Shown piece after piece: positions 17,320 to 26,249 of a DNA stretch of 38,285 nucleotides. The stretch is from contig JACIWM010000001.1 of NCBI GenBank assembly GCA_014360945.1, positions 1 to 38,285 of the forward strand, read 5' to 3'. Under the pieces are notes generated by a model. The model saw nothing but the letters and a program-made list of their open reading frames with translations. It made no database searches and was not told the DNA's origin. Source of the stretch: Candidatus Bipolaricaulota bacterium (lineage in GTDB: Bacteria; Bipolaricaulota; Bipolaricaulia; Bipolaricaulales; Bipolaricaulaceae). The position numbers were made by a program, and so were the translations under genes. Positions within the stretch are counted from its first letter, which is position 1. Each line of letters begins with the position of its first letter.

Positions 17320-17832
17320 TCACCTTTGCATCCGGATCAGTCCATACTTTCCGGTCTTCTTTTTATACAGCACTGCTGGTTCCTCGGTTTCGGCCTCCAG
17401 AAACACCAAAAACGGCTGTCCACTGGCTTCAAGCTCGGCCACGGCCTCCTCCAGTGGGAGGGGTTTGCGCAGGTAATCCTCGATCTCGATCTCCGGGCGT
17501 TTGGTGGAGACCGAAGCCAACGGTTCCGTCCCCCCAGATTTGCGTACAACCCGAAGCTTCTCCTTGAACTGCACAAGCTGCCTTTGCATTTTGTCCACGG
17601 CCTCGTCCAAGGAGGACAACATGTCGTTGTTTTCCGCCACAGCTTTTATCACCTTTTTGTTCACAAGATGGGCGGTGATCTGAACGCGATGGACCGCACC
17701 CTCCGTCTCCAAAACCACGTCCATGCGGGTGATGCGATTAAAATAGCGGGAAAGGACGCCAACCTTTTTCTCCACATATTCCCGCATGGCCTCAGACGGG
17801 GTCGCATAGCGCTCTACGATGTGCAGCTCCAT
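17320..17832 (-). CDS. hpf: Ribosome hibernation promoting factor, long form
   Basis: HPF binds the decoding centre of idle ribosomes, and the long form also pairs them into 100S dimers. From the ATG at 17832 (six bases after AGGAGG) the protein has 170 residues. The N-terminal ribosome-binding domain (about 1-95) starts MELHIVERYATPSEAMREYVEKK. The C-terminal dimerisation domain (about 115-170) has EAVAELEASGQPFLVFLEAET and ends VLYKKKTGKYGLI. It follows cca and precedes the PP-loop gene and rpoC. A near-consensus promoter lies 20 bases before its start. Confidence 0.93.
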   Translation of the reverse strand: MELHIVERYATPSEAMREYVEKKVGVLSRYFNRITRMDVVLETEGAVHRVQITAHLVNKKVIKAVAENNDMLSSLDEAVDKMQRQLVQFKEKLRVVRKSGGTEPLASVSTKRPEIEIEDYLRKPLPLEEAVAELEASGQPFLVFLEAETEEPAVLYKKKTGKYGLIRMQR

Positions 17833-17851
17833 TCCTTGCCTCCTAGAAACC

Positions 17852-17879
17852 ATTATAATCTTTTTTGCCCGCAAGTCAA
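17852..17879 (-). promoter_or_regulatory. Strong sigma-70-like promoter in front of hpf
   Basis: On the minus strand a TTGACT (17879-17874) is followed after 16 bases by a perfect TATAAT (17857-17852). Transcription would start near 17845, giving a leader of about 13 bases with the hpf ribosome binding site. No clear terminator is seen between here and rpsE, so this promoter could feed hpf, rpoC and the ribosomal protein genes. It overlaps the stop of cca. Confidence 0.75.
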
Positions 17880-19318
17880 GAGGGATTCGCCTTTTTGTCT
17901 GAGCGCAAAAATTTTGCTGCTTCCTTTAGCGCTTCTTCTCGAGAGGAGATCTCCCCGGCTAGAATTCGCTCGTGTATTGCGGAGAGGATTTTTCCCAACT
18001 CCGGCCCGGGGCGGATGCCCATAACCAGAAGATCGTGGCCAGAAATGAGTTGGCGGGCGCGCTTCACTCCCTGAACCCGTCGCAGATGCACCAAAAGCCG
18101 TACCGTTTGAGCCAGCACCGGAAGCCAGGCGCGGCTGCGGTGTGCGGAGGCCTCGGCATCACAGATGAGGACCCGCAAAAGATCTGAAAACTTTGGAAAA
18201 CGCCTGACACATTGGGAAAGCGGGTGCTCTTCTTTTTCGCCGGTCTCTAAAAGAAGGACCTGTTTTCCCAGGCCCATCTCGGGAAGGCGAGCCACCCGCA
18301 TGTGCTCCGAAACAAGGAAGCTCACGTGCTCGATATCTTTGCGGGGGAAGCGCAGTCTTGTGAGGGCTTCCTCCGCGATCCGGGCCCCCAGTTGGCAATG
18401 GCCGGCCATGTGCTCCCCGCCGGAACGGGCTAGGGCTAAGGGTTTCCCGGCGTCGTGGAAGAGGATGGCAAGTTTCAAAAGTGGCTCGTCCCAAATTCCG
18501 TCAGCAACACGCAGGGCAAAAACGGTGTGGGAAAACACGTCTCCTTCGGGATGGTATTCCTCCGGCTGGGGTACTCCCCGCAGGCGGCCGATCTCGGGAA
18601 GGATATGCTCTAAAAGCCCAAGATCCGCGAGGAGTTCCAGTCCTTCCGCGGAGCGCGGGGTAGCAAGGATGCGCACCAGTTCATCTCGGATGCGTTCCCA
18701 AGAGATCCTCAAGATCTTTTCTGCGTGTCGGCGAATGGCGTCCGCGGTGTTCTTCTCCAGTTGGAATCCAAGCTGGCACACGAACCGCACGGCCCGGAGC
18801 ATGCGCAGGTAATCCTCGGAGAACCGGCGGTCCGGGTCGCCAATAGTGCGGATGAGCCTAGCTTGGAGATCTGCAATTCCACCCACAAGGTCGATGACCT
18901 CGCCGTCAGGGGTGGCGGCCAACCCGTTTACCGTGAAGTCCCGGCGTTTGAGGTCCTCAGCGAGGTCTGCCCATCGCACGTGTTCGGGGCGCCGGCCGTC
19001 CCGATAGCCTTCCTCCGTGCGGAATGTGGCCACTTCGTATTGCCGGCCATCCCTTCCCACGACCACCATCACCCCGAACGCCTCGCCCACGGGTAGGACC
19101 CGGTGTTTTGGAAAAAGGCGAGGAATCTCGTGCGGGGGCGCGGAGGTGGCGATATCCACGTCTTGGGGAGAGAAGGGAAGATCGGAAAGCTCCGCCAAAA
19201 TGGCGTCCCGTACTACCCCACCCACCAGAACCACGGTGTGCCCGGCGGCGCTCAGCCCCTCCACGATCTCCTTGGCCGTGGGATGTTCTTGCCAAATCCG
19301 CTCGATGGGGATACGCAC
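17876..19318 (-). CDS. cca: CCA-adding enzyme / poly(A) polymerase family tRNA nucleotidyltransferase with HD domain
   Basis: This enzyme adds or repairs the CCA end of tRNA. The 480 residues show the class II nucleotidyltransferase head: LVGGVVRDAIL (31-41) and the catalytic DVDIAT (53-58). These are followed by VATFRTEEGY, DLKRRDFTVNGLA and the EDYLRMLRAVRF helix. An HD domain follows (HPEGDVFSHT, LFHDAGKP), then a C-terminal region with GHDLLVMGIRPGPELGKIL. A poly(A) polymerase or an A-adding-only role is possible, since class II members are hard to tell apart. The start is GTG with no ribosome binding site. A -10-like GATAAT ends six bases before it. Confidence 0.92.
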   Translation of the reverse strand: MRIPIERIWQEHPTAKEIVEGLSAAGHTVVLVGGVVRDAILAELSDLPFSPQDVDIATSAPPHEIPRLFPKHRVLPVGEAFGVMVVVGRDGRQYEVATFRTEEGYRDGRRPEHVRWADLAEDLKRRDFTVNGLAATPDGEVIDLVGGIADLQARLIRTIGDPDRRFSEDYLRMLRAVRFVCQLGFQLEKNTADAIRRHAEKILRISWERIRDELVRILATPRSAEGLELLADLGLLEHILPEIGRLRGVPQPEEYHPEGDVFSHTVFALRVADGIWDEPLLKLAILFHDAGKPLALARSGGEHMAGHCQLGARIAEEALTRLRFPRKDIEHVSFLVSEHMRVARLPEMGLGKQVLLLETGEKEEHPLSQCVRRFPKFSDLLRVLICDAEASAHRSRAWLPVLAQTVRLLVHLRRVQGVKRARQLISGHDLLVMGIRPGPELGKILSAIHERILAGEISSREEALKEAAKFLRSDKKANPS

Positions 19319-19323
19319 ATGCT

Positions 19324-19329
19324 ATTATC
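19324..19329 (-). promoter_or_regulatory. Possible -10 element for a leaderless cca transcript
   Basis: On the minus strand GATAAT (five of six matches to TATAAT) lies six bases before the cca GTG. No clear -35 is visible. If it is used, transcription would begin at or next to the start codon. This would explain why no ribosome binding site is seen. Confidence 0.35.
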
Positions 19330-19336
19330 GCCGAAT

Positions 19337-19365
19337 TTGCCGAAAACACCGAAGCAGGCTAGTAT
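19337..19365 (+). promoter_or_regulatory. Candidate promoter for the frr-atp operon
   Basis: TTGCCG (19337-19342) and TAGTAT (19360-19365) are separated by 17 bases, each matching the consensus at four of six places. The element lies in the only non-coding gap upstream of frr, between the divergent cca and frr. The leader would be short and holds GGAGGAGG. Confidence 0.45.
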
Positions 19366-19384
19366 TGTTGTGGAGGAGGATGCG

Positions 19385-19942
19385 ATGGAGCACGCGGTGG
19401 TCCGGGAGGCCCGCGAACGCATGGGAAAGACTTTGGACGTCTTTCGCCAGGAGCTGGGGAAGGTCCATACCGGGCGGGCTAACCCTGCGTTGTTGGAGGA
19501 CATCCGTGTCGATTATTACGGGGTCCCCACCCCCTTGAAACAATTGGCCAACATCGTTGCTCCCGATCCTGATCTTTTGGTGGTGCGGCCGTTCGATAAG
19601 TCCCAAATCGGAGCCATCGAGAAGGCCATTCGCGCTGCGGACCTGGGCCTCAACCCCCAAAACGACGGACAGCTCATTCGCATAAAGGTTCCCCGCCTTT
19701 CCGAGGAGCGCCGAGACGAGCTGGCTAAGCTCGTGGCCAAAAAGGCGGAGGAGGCAAAAATTGCACTCCGTAACATCCGGCGCGAACTAAAAGAAAGGCT
19801 TGAGCAAGAGAAAAAGGACGGAAAAATTTCCGAGGACGACTTTTTCCGCCTCCAAAAGGAATTGGATCAGGTGACCTCCGATTTCACCAAAAAAGTGGAG
19901 GAGTTGGCGGAAAAGAAGGCCGAGGAAATGCGCACCCTCTGA
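19385..19942 (+). CDS. frr: Ribosome recycling factor
   Basis: RRF works with EF-G to split the post-termination ribosome. From the ATG at 19385 it has 185 residues, exactly the family length. It shows HTGRANPALLEDIRVDYYG, PTPLKQLANI, NDGQLIRIKVPRLSEERR and the end VTSDFTKKVEELAEKKAEE. GGAGGAGG precedes the ATG. The frame is open far upstream, but that part is antisense to cca. A membrane gene and the ATP synthase genes follow after four bases, so frr is probably the first gene of that operon. Confidence 0.97.
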   Translation: MEHAVVREARERMGKTLDVFRQELGKVHTGRANPALLEDIRVDYYGVPTPLKQLANIVAPDPDLLVVRPFDKSQIGAIEKAIRAADLGLNPQNDGQLIRIKVPRLSEERRDELAKLVAKKAEEAKIALRNIRRELKERLEQEKKDGKISEDDFFRLQKELDQVTSDFTKKVEELAEKKAEEMRTL

Positions 19943-19946
19943 GTCC

Positions 19947-20264
19947 ATGCCCGGCATACGTGAGACTTCTATCATTGGAATCATCACCTGGGTTGTTCTT
20001 CTGTTTTGGATCCCTTCGTGGGCTTGGGCTTTCTTTTATGGTTTGGCGGTGGTGATCGGCACACGCCTACTTTTCGCCAAGCTTGCCGTGAAATTTCCCG
20101 ATTTTCTGGGCCTTTGGGCGCTGGGAAAGCACTTGATCCTTGCCGGATTGGCCATAGGCGGGGTTATTTTTGGTTTGCACCCTGTTGGGGTGGTTTTGGG
20201 CCTTGCCCTATGGCCTTTGGGACTTTGGCTTTGGGCGGCGCGGCATGTTCGCCACAGTCGGTAA
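19947..20264 (+). CDS. AtpI-like small membrane protein
   Basis: This hydrophobic protein of 105 residues has about four predicted membrane segments: roughly 8-24, 26-44, 58-76 and 79-97. It lies directly upstream of atpB and overlaps it by 20 bases, the usual place of atpI. AtpI proteins help assemble the c-ring or handle cations, but they are poorly conserved. I assign the family by position, size and topology and not by any motif. The tail ARHVRHSR is basic and probably cytoplasmic. Confidence 0.6.
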   Translation: MPGIRETSIIGIITWVVLLFWIPSWAWAFFYGLAVVIGTRLLFAKLAVKFPDFLGLWALGKHLILAGLAIGGVIFGLHPVGVVLGLALWPLGLWLWAARHVRHSR

Positions 20265-21138
20265 GGACTTGGTCCTTCACCTGAAATTCGGGCCCATTAC
20301 TGTGGCCTTCAATCCCGCCACGTTGGGCGCGGTTCTTGGCATTTCTTTCCTCCTTTTGGTTTTGGCCCTTTGGCTTCGCCGGGGAATCCCGAAAGATCCT
20401 GAGGCTGTGCCGCCACGTCGGTTTGCTTTTCTTCTTGCGCTCATGGATTTCGTGGAGAACCAAGTCCTCAGCGGCGTCTCTGAGAAACTTCGCCGGTCCC
20501 TTCTTCCCTTCATCGCCACCCTTTTCCTTTACGTTTTGACGTGCAACCTCTCTTCCATCCTTCCCATCCCCGGGATGGTCGCCCCCACTCAGGACCTCAA
20601 CGTTCCCCTGGGCCTGGCCCTTCTTGTTTATGTGCTCACTCACTTTTATGGGATTCGTGCCAAAGGAGCATTCCGCCACGTGAAAGGCTATTTGGAACCG
20701 ATCCCGGTGATGTTGCCCATGAACATCGCGGGCGATATGGGAAGGACCTTGTCCCACGGATTCCGTCTTTTTGGGAACATTTTGGGTGGGGCCATCATGC
20801 TGGCCGTGGCCATCCCTGTTTTGCTGCGGTTCATGCATTCCCCATTTTTCACCGGGCTTTTTGCGGTCGTTTTGGCTCTTATGGGCCTTGTTCTTCGGCG
20901 CTGGAAAAAGACGCTGGGCATGGCCACATTCTCCTTGGGGATCGTCCTTCTTGTGCTCAATGCCTTGGAATTCGTTTTTTCGGGAGTGGGTGTGGCGCGG
21001 TTCAGTCTGAGTGCGCTCATGGTTGGTTCGGTGGCCAGCTTTTTCCTGAACGCGTTTTTCGGGATCTTTGCGGGCACAATACAGGCGTTGGTGTTCACGC
21101 TTCTTGCGGCCGCGTATATTCAGGTCGCCGCGGAATGA
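20245..21138 (+). CDS. atpB: F-type ATP synthase subunit a, enlarged
   Basis: Subunit a forms the ion half-channels against the c-ring. I chose the ATG at 20245 (297 residues) because upstream codons overlap the atpI-like gene in another frame. Typical segments are NLSSILPIPGMVAPTQDLN (101-119) and HGFRLFGN, where Arg174 matches the essential E. coli Arg210. The last helix has GTIQALVFTLLAAAYI, where Gln280 matches Gln252. The spacing between these two is 106 residues, against 42 in E. coli. The extra stretch holds a basic turn (LRRWKKT, 217-223) and enough hydrophobic sequence for two more helices. The ribosome binding site is weak. Confidence 0.92.
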   Translation: MFATVGKDLVLHLKFGPITVAFNPATLGAVLGISFLLLVLALWLRRGIPKDPEAVPPRRFAFLLALMDFVENQVLSGVSEKLRRSLLPFIATLFLYVLTCNLSSILPIPGMVAPTQDLNVPLGLALLVYVLTHFYGIRAKGAFRHVKGYLEPIPVMLPMNIAGDMGRTLSHGFRLFGNILGGAIMLAVAIPVLLRFMHSPFFTGLFAVVLALMGLVLRRWKKTLGMATFSLGIVLLVLNALEFVFSGVGVARFSLSALMVGSVASFFLNAFFGIFAGTIQALVFTLLAAAYIQVAAE

Positions 21139-21151
21139 AAAGGAGGAAAGA

Positions 21152-21391
21152 ATGGGACCGGAGCTTGTTCAAGCTTTGAAATACTTGGCGGCTGGACTTT
21201 GCATGGGCATTGGCGCCATCGGCCCAGCCATTGGCGAAGGCCACATCGGCGCCTCCGCCTTGGAGGGCATGGCCCGTCAGCCGGAGATGGTCAACACCCT
21301 TCTTCGCAACATGATCATCGCCGACGCCATCGCTGAAACCACCGGCATCTATTCCCTTCTCATCGCCATCATGATTCTGTTCGTGGTGTGA
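21152..21391 (+). CDS. atpE: F-type ATP synthase subunit c, two-carboxylate type
   Basis: Subunit c makes the rotor ring that carries the coupling ion. The 79-residue hairpin has GPAIGEGHIG in helix 1, the polar loop ARQP (41-44) and IADAIAETTGIY in helix 2. Glu62 is the essential carboxylate. Thr63, Thr64 and Tyr67 match the Ser, Thr and Tyr of sodium-binding c-rings. Helix 1 has Glu29 where classical sodium rings have Gln32, so the site has two acidic residues as in the Fusobacterium nucleatum ring. AAAAGGAGG precedes the ATG at 21152. Sodium coupling is likely but not proven. Confidence 0.95.
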   Translation: MGPELVQALKYLAAGLCMGIGAIGPAIGEGHIGASALEGMARQPEMVNTLLRNMIIADAIAETTGIYSLLIAIMILFVV

Positions 21392-21398
21392 GGGGCCC

Positions 21399-21914
21399 AT
21401 GGAATTTGGCTGGGAACCAATCATAAAGAGCCTAAACTGGACCCTTATCCTTAATGTCATCGCCTTTTTGCTCCTTGTTTGGGCCCTGAAACGCCTTCTT
21501 TTCGCCCGAGCCCTAGCCTGGCTTGATGCCCGAAGGAAACTTGAAGAGGAAAGAATCTCTCGGGCCAAGGCCATGGAGGAGGAAGCTTTAAGGTTGCAGA
21601 AGCAAGCGGAGGAGGAGCTTCAGGACGCGAATCGCCGGGCCCGGGCCGTGCTGGCCCAGGCGGAGGCAGAAGCTCAAGAGATCCTGCGTCGGGCGAGGGA
21701 GGAGGCCCGGGAGGAGGCCCGGCGTATCATCCAAGAGGCGGAGGCTGCGGCCAGGCGCGTCCAAGAAGAAGCCCTTCAGGAACTACGCAAGGTTTATGCA
21801 GAACTCGTGGTTTTGGGCGCGGCCCAGGTCCTTGGCCGGGAGGTGCGCGCCGAAGACCATGAACGGATCCTGGCGGAGCTCCTCTCCCGTCTCGGCCCGG
21901 GCGTCCTCTCTTAA
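21399..21914 (+). CDS. atpF: F-type ATP synthase subunit b
   Basis: Subunit b is the peripheral stalk that holds F1 against subunit a. The 171 residues have one N-terminal membrane helix (about 10-32, WTLILNVIAFLLLVWALKRLLF). A long charged coiled coil rich in Glu, Arg and Ala follows up to about residue 145. This is the usual b-type architecture. It is the only b gene in the operon. The spacing to atpE is seven bases and to atpH one base. Confidence 0.95.
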   Translation: MEFGWEPIIKSLNWTLILNVIAFLLLVWALKRLLFARALAWLDARRKLEEERISRAKAMEEEALRLQKQAEEELQDANRRARAVLAQAEAEAQEILRRAREEAREEARRIIQEAEAAARRVQEEALQELRKVYAELVVLGAAQVLGREVRAEDHERILAELLSRLGPGVLS

Positions 21915-21915
21915 G

Positions 21916-22452
21916 ATGCCGCACCGGGAAACGCTCGAGGAAAAATACGCGCAAGCTTTGCTGGAGGTGGCCCGTGAGGTCCAAGCGGAGCGGAGGATCG
22001 CCGAGGATCTCGCGTTCGTTGGGGAGATTTTGCGGGCTATTCCAGAGTTGCTTCTGTTCCTGGCCCATCCCCGGGTGGCCCCGGAGGGCAAGGAAGCGGT
22101 GTTGGCGGAATTGAAAGAGAGAATACATCCCTACACCCTGAACCTTTTGCGGCTTTTAGTGCGCCACGGTCGGGCCGGGCTTCTTCCCAAACTGAGTTCC
22201 GCGTACTACGCAGCGCTGGAGAAAATGGGGGGGCCGGTGTACGTATTGGTGCGCACAGCTCAACCTCTTTCCCCGGAGCTTCAGGAAAGGTTGCGGGCTC
22301 GCTTGGAAGAGGCGTTGGGCCGGGAAGTAGCACTCGAAGAGGAATTGCGGCCGGAACTTCTGGCCGGGGTGGAACTGGTGATCTCCGGCCGTCGGTTGGA
22401 CGCTTCTTTACGCGGGCGGCTGGAGCGGCTCCGCCGCGCCTTGGGAGGGTGA
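21916..22452 (+). CDS. atpH: F-type ATP synthase subunit delta
   Basis: Delta joins the peripheral stalk to the top of F1. From the ATG at 21916 the protein has 178 residues. It begins with the helical N-terminal domain (LEEKYAQALLEVA) and ends with the conserved LLAGVELVISGRRLDASLRGRLERL. There is no convincing ribosome binding site. The ATG follows the atpF TAA after one base, so translation is probably coupled. Confidence 0.93.
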   Translation: MPHRETLEEKYAQALLEVAREVQAERRIAEDLAFVGEILRAIPELLLFLAHPRVAPEGKEAVLAELKERIHPYTLNLLRLLVRHGRAGLLPKLSSAYYAALEKMGGPVYVLVRTAQPLSPELQERLRARLEEALGREVALEEELRPELLAGVELVISGRRLDASLRGRLERLRRALGG

Positions 22453-22453
22453 A

Positions 22454-23959
<1,506 letters not shown>

Positions 23960-23961
23960 TT

Positions 23962-24807
23962 ATGGCCAAGAAACTTCGGCAGCTGCGGCGTCGCATCCGC
24001 AATATCCAGCACATCAGGGACATCGCTAAGGCCATGTATACCATCGCCTCTTCCCAAATCATCCAGCGAAAAAAGGAGCTTTTTCCGGCCCGGGTTTTTC
24101 CCACTGAGGCCATAAAAATTTTGGGGGACTTGAGGGCATTGGCCAGAGCTAACCACATTTATCACCCCCTGTTGGAGGGCCACGGTCGGAAGGGCTTGGG
24201 CCTTTTGGTGGTCAACGCCGATCGCGGCCTTTGCGGTCGCTATGTGGCCGATGTGAACGAGGCTGCGTTGCGGTTTGTCCAAGAGCGTGGGGAAGCAAAG
24301 CTCATCCTCGTTGGCGACAAAGCCATTCGATTTTTGGGGCGGCATTGGCCCGCGGCAGAAGAATTTCGTCGCCTGGAACGCCCACGCTTATCGCATGCTC
24401 AGACTTTGACGGAGAAAATATTGGCCCTGTATGAAGAGGTTGGCGAAGTTCACGCAGTGTATACGGAATTTCGCGGGGACCTGGTTCAACGGGTACGGGT
24501 GGAAAGGCTTTTGCCCATTCCTGTTCCGGAAAGACCGGCCTGGAAGCTTCTTGTGGAGCCGGACCTTTGGACGGCGATCGAGGGGCTCGGCAAGATTTGG
24601 CTTTTGGGAAGGATCTATCAGATTCTGCTTGAAGCCAAGACCGCGGAACATGCAGCTCGACGTCAAGCGATGAAGAACGCCACGGACAATGCCGATGAGA
24701 TTTTGGAAAAACTCACGATCCAGTACAATAAAGCGCGTCAGCAAAGCATCACTTTGGAGCTTATGGACATCATGGGCGGAGCGGAAGCCATTCGGGAGGA
24801 GCTGTGA
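23962..24807 (+). CDS. atpG: F-type ATP synthase subunit gamma
   Basis: Gamma is the rotating shaft inside the alpha-beta ring. The 281 residues are normal in length. The two ends that form the coiled coil are clear: RRIRNIQHIRDIAKAMYTIASSQI at the start and RQAMKNATDNADEILEKLTIQYNKARQ with MGGAEAI near the end. The middle domain has LVVNADRGLCGRY. It lies between atpA and atpD, with a four-base overlap with atpD. Confidence 0.96.
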   Translation: MAKKLRQLRRRIRNIQHIRDIAKAMYTIASSQIIQRKKELFPARVFPTEAIKILGDLRALARANHIYHPLLEGHGRKGLGLLVVNADRGLCGRYVADVNEAALRFVQERGEAKLILVGDKAIRFLGRHWPAAEEFRRLERPRLSHAQTLTEKILALYEEVGEVHAVYTEFRGDLVQRVRVERLLPIPVPERPAWKLLVEPDLWTAIEGLGKIWLLGRIYQILLEAKTAEHAARRQAMKNATDNADEILEKLTIQYNKARQQSITLELMDIMGGAEAIREEL

Positions 24808-26204
24808 ACGTTCGAGAAGCGGTGGCTGAGGGTTGGATTGTGGCCATACGTGGGCCGGTGGTGGATGTGGCCTTCCCCCGCGGGCATCTGCCGTCCTTGC
24901 GCCAGGCCCTGGTGGTGCCCAGAGAAGAAAAAGATCTGGTGCTGGAAGTGGCCCAACATCTTGGGGACTCCACGGTGCGGACCATCGCCATGGACTCCAC
25001 GGATGGTCTACGCCGCGGGGATAAGGTCTACGACACCGGTGGCCCCATCACCGTTCCCGTCGGGCCGGAGATTTTGGGGCGCATGTTCGACCTTGTTGGG
25101 AATCCCATCGATAACCTCCCCCCTCCGCCCGCGAAAAAGCGCTATCCAATCCATCGTGATCCCCCTCCATTGGACGAACTTTCAGTTGAGGACGAAATCC
25201 TAGAGACGGGGATCAAAGTGATCGATCTTATGGCCCCCATCCCCAAGGGCGGAAAGGTTGGACTTTTCGGCGGAGCCGGGGTGGGGAAGACCGTGCTCAT
25301 CATGGAACTCATTCGGGCCATTGCTTACGAACACAAGGGATACTCCGTCTTCGCTGGGGTGGGTGAACGATCCAGGGAGGGGAACGAACTCTATTTAGAG
25401 ATGAAACGGGCCGGGGTATTGCCCAACACCGTGCTCGTTTATGGTCAAATGAACGAACCGCCCGGCGCGCGCTTCCGCGTGGGTCTTACCGGCGTCACCA
25501 TGGCCGAATACTTCCGCGACGAGGAAGGGAAGGATGTTTTGCTTTTCATCGACAATATTTTCCGGTTTGCCCAGGCCGGGTCTGAGGTTTCCGCTCTTCT
25601 TGGCCGTATGCCCTCCGAGGTTGGATATCAACCGACTTTGGCCACAGATATCGCCGAGCTTCAGGAAAGGATTGCTTCCACGCGGCGTGGTTCCATAACC
25701 TCTATTCAGGCCATTTACGTTCCCGCCGACGATTTCACCGATCCTGCTCCGGCCACGGTCTTCGCCCATCTTGATGCTACCATCGTCCTCACCAGGGAAC
25801 TTGCGGAAAAGGGGATTTATCCGGCCGTCGATCCGTTGCAGAGCGATTCCCGCCTCATGGATCCCCGGATCCTTTCTCGGGAACATTACGAGGTGGCCCA
25901 AAAGACGCGGGCCATCCTCCAGCGCTATCAAGATCTTCAGGACATCATCGCCATCATGGGTATGGAGGAACTTTCCGAAGAAGATCAGATTACAGTCTAT
26001 CGCGCGCGGAAAATTCAGCGGTTCATGGCCCAGCCGTTCCATGTGGCCGAGCACTTCACGGGGCGTAAAGGCGTGTACGTGCCGTTGGAGGAGACGGTGC
26101 GGGGATTCAAGATGATTGTGGAAGGGGAGCTCGACGACGTTCCCGAGCCGGCCTTCTACATGTTGGGCACAATCGACGAGGTCCTCGCCCGCGCCAAACG
26201 GTAG
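24804..26204 (+). CDS. atpD: F-type ATP synthase subunit beta
   Basis: Beta carries the catalytic sites. The 466 residues include the P-loop GGAGVGKT (156-163) and GERSREGN (187-194), with the catalytic glutamate at the start of the latter. Further signatures are NIFRFAQAGSEVSALLGRMPS, the DELSEED-type segment as EELSEEDQ, and the C-terminal AEHFTGRKG. The start is GTG, overlapping the atpG stop as GTGA. It is the last gene of the operon. The epsilon gene that normally follows is missing. Confidence 0.98.
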   Translation: MNVREAVAEGWIVAIRGPVVDVAFPRGHLPSLRQALVVPREEKDLVLEVAQHLGDSTVRTIAMDSTDGLRRGDKVYDTGGPITVPVGPEILGRMFDLVGNPIDNLPPPPAKKRYPIHRDPPPLDELSVEDEILETGIKVIDLMAPIPKGGKVGLFGGAGVGKTVLIMELIRAIAYEHKGYSVFAGVGERSREGNELYLEMKRAGVLPNTVLVYGQMNEPPGARFRVGLTGVTMAEYFRDEEGKDVLLFIDNIFRFAQAGSEVSALLGRMPSEVGYQPTLATDIAELQERIASTRRGSITSIQAIYVPADDFTDPAPATVFAHLDATIVLTRELAEKGIYPAVDPLQSDSRLMDPRILSREHYEVAQKTRAILQRYQDLQDIIAIMGMEELSEEDQITVYRARKIQRFMAQPFHVAEHFTGRKGVYVPLEETVRGFKMIVEGELDDVPEPAFYMLGTIDEVLARAKR

Positions 26205-26225
26205 TTCCGCAAAAGGAACAAAAAC

Positions 26226-26242
26226 GGGGAAGGTCCTTCCCC
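26226..26242. terminator. Convergent intrinsic terminator between atpD and the sugar operon
   Basis: GGGGAAG, the loop GTC and CTTCCCC form a seven-base-pair stem. For minus-strand transcripts the stem is followed by a run of five T after one G, a good intrinsic terminator eight bases past the oxidoreductase stop. For the plus strand only two T follow the stem, so termination of the atp transcript here would be weaker. Confidence 0.65.
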
Positions 26243-26249
26243 TTAGGAC

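Noticed and set aside
19103..19384. Upstream extension of frr
   Set aside because: It is antisense to cca, and the ATG at 19385 gives exactly the 185 residues expected.
20170..20244. Upstream extension of atpB by 25 codons
   Set aside because: It overlaps the atpI-like gene in another frame, and the a-subunit similarity begins after the ATG at 20245.
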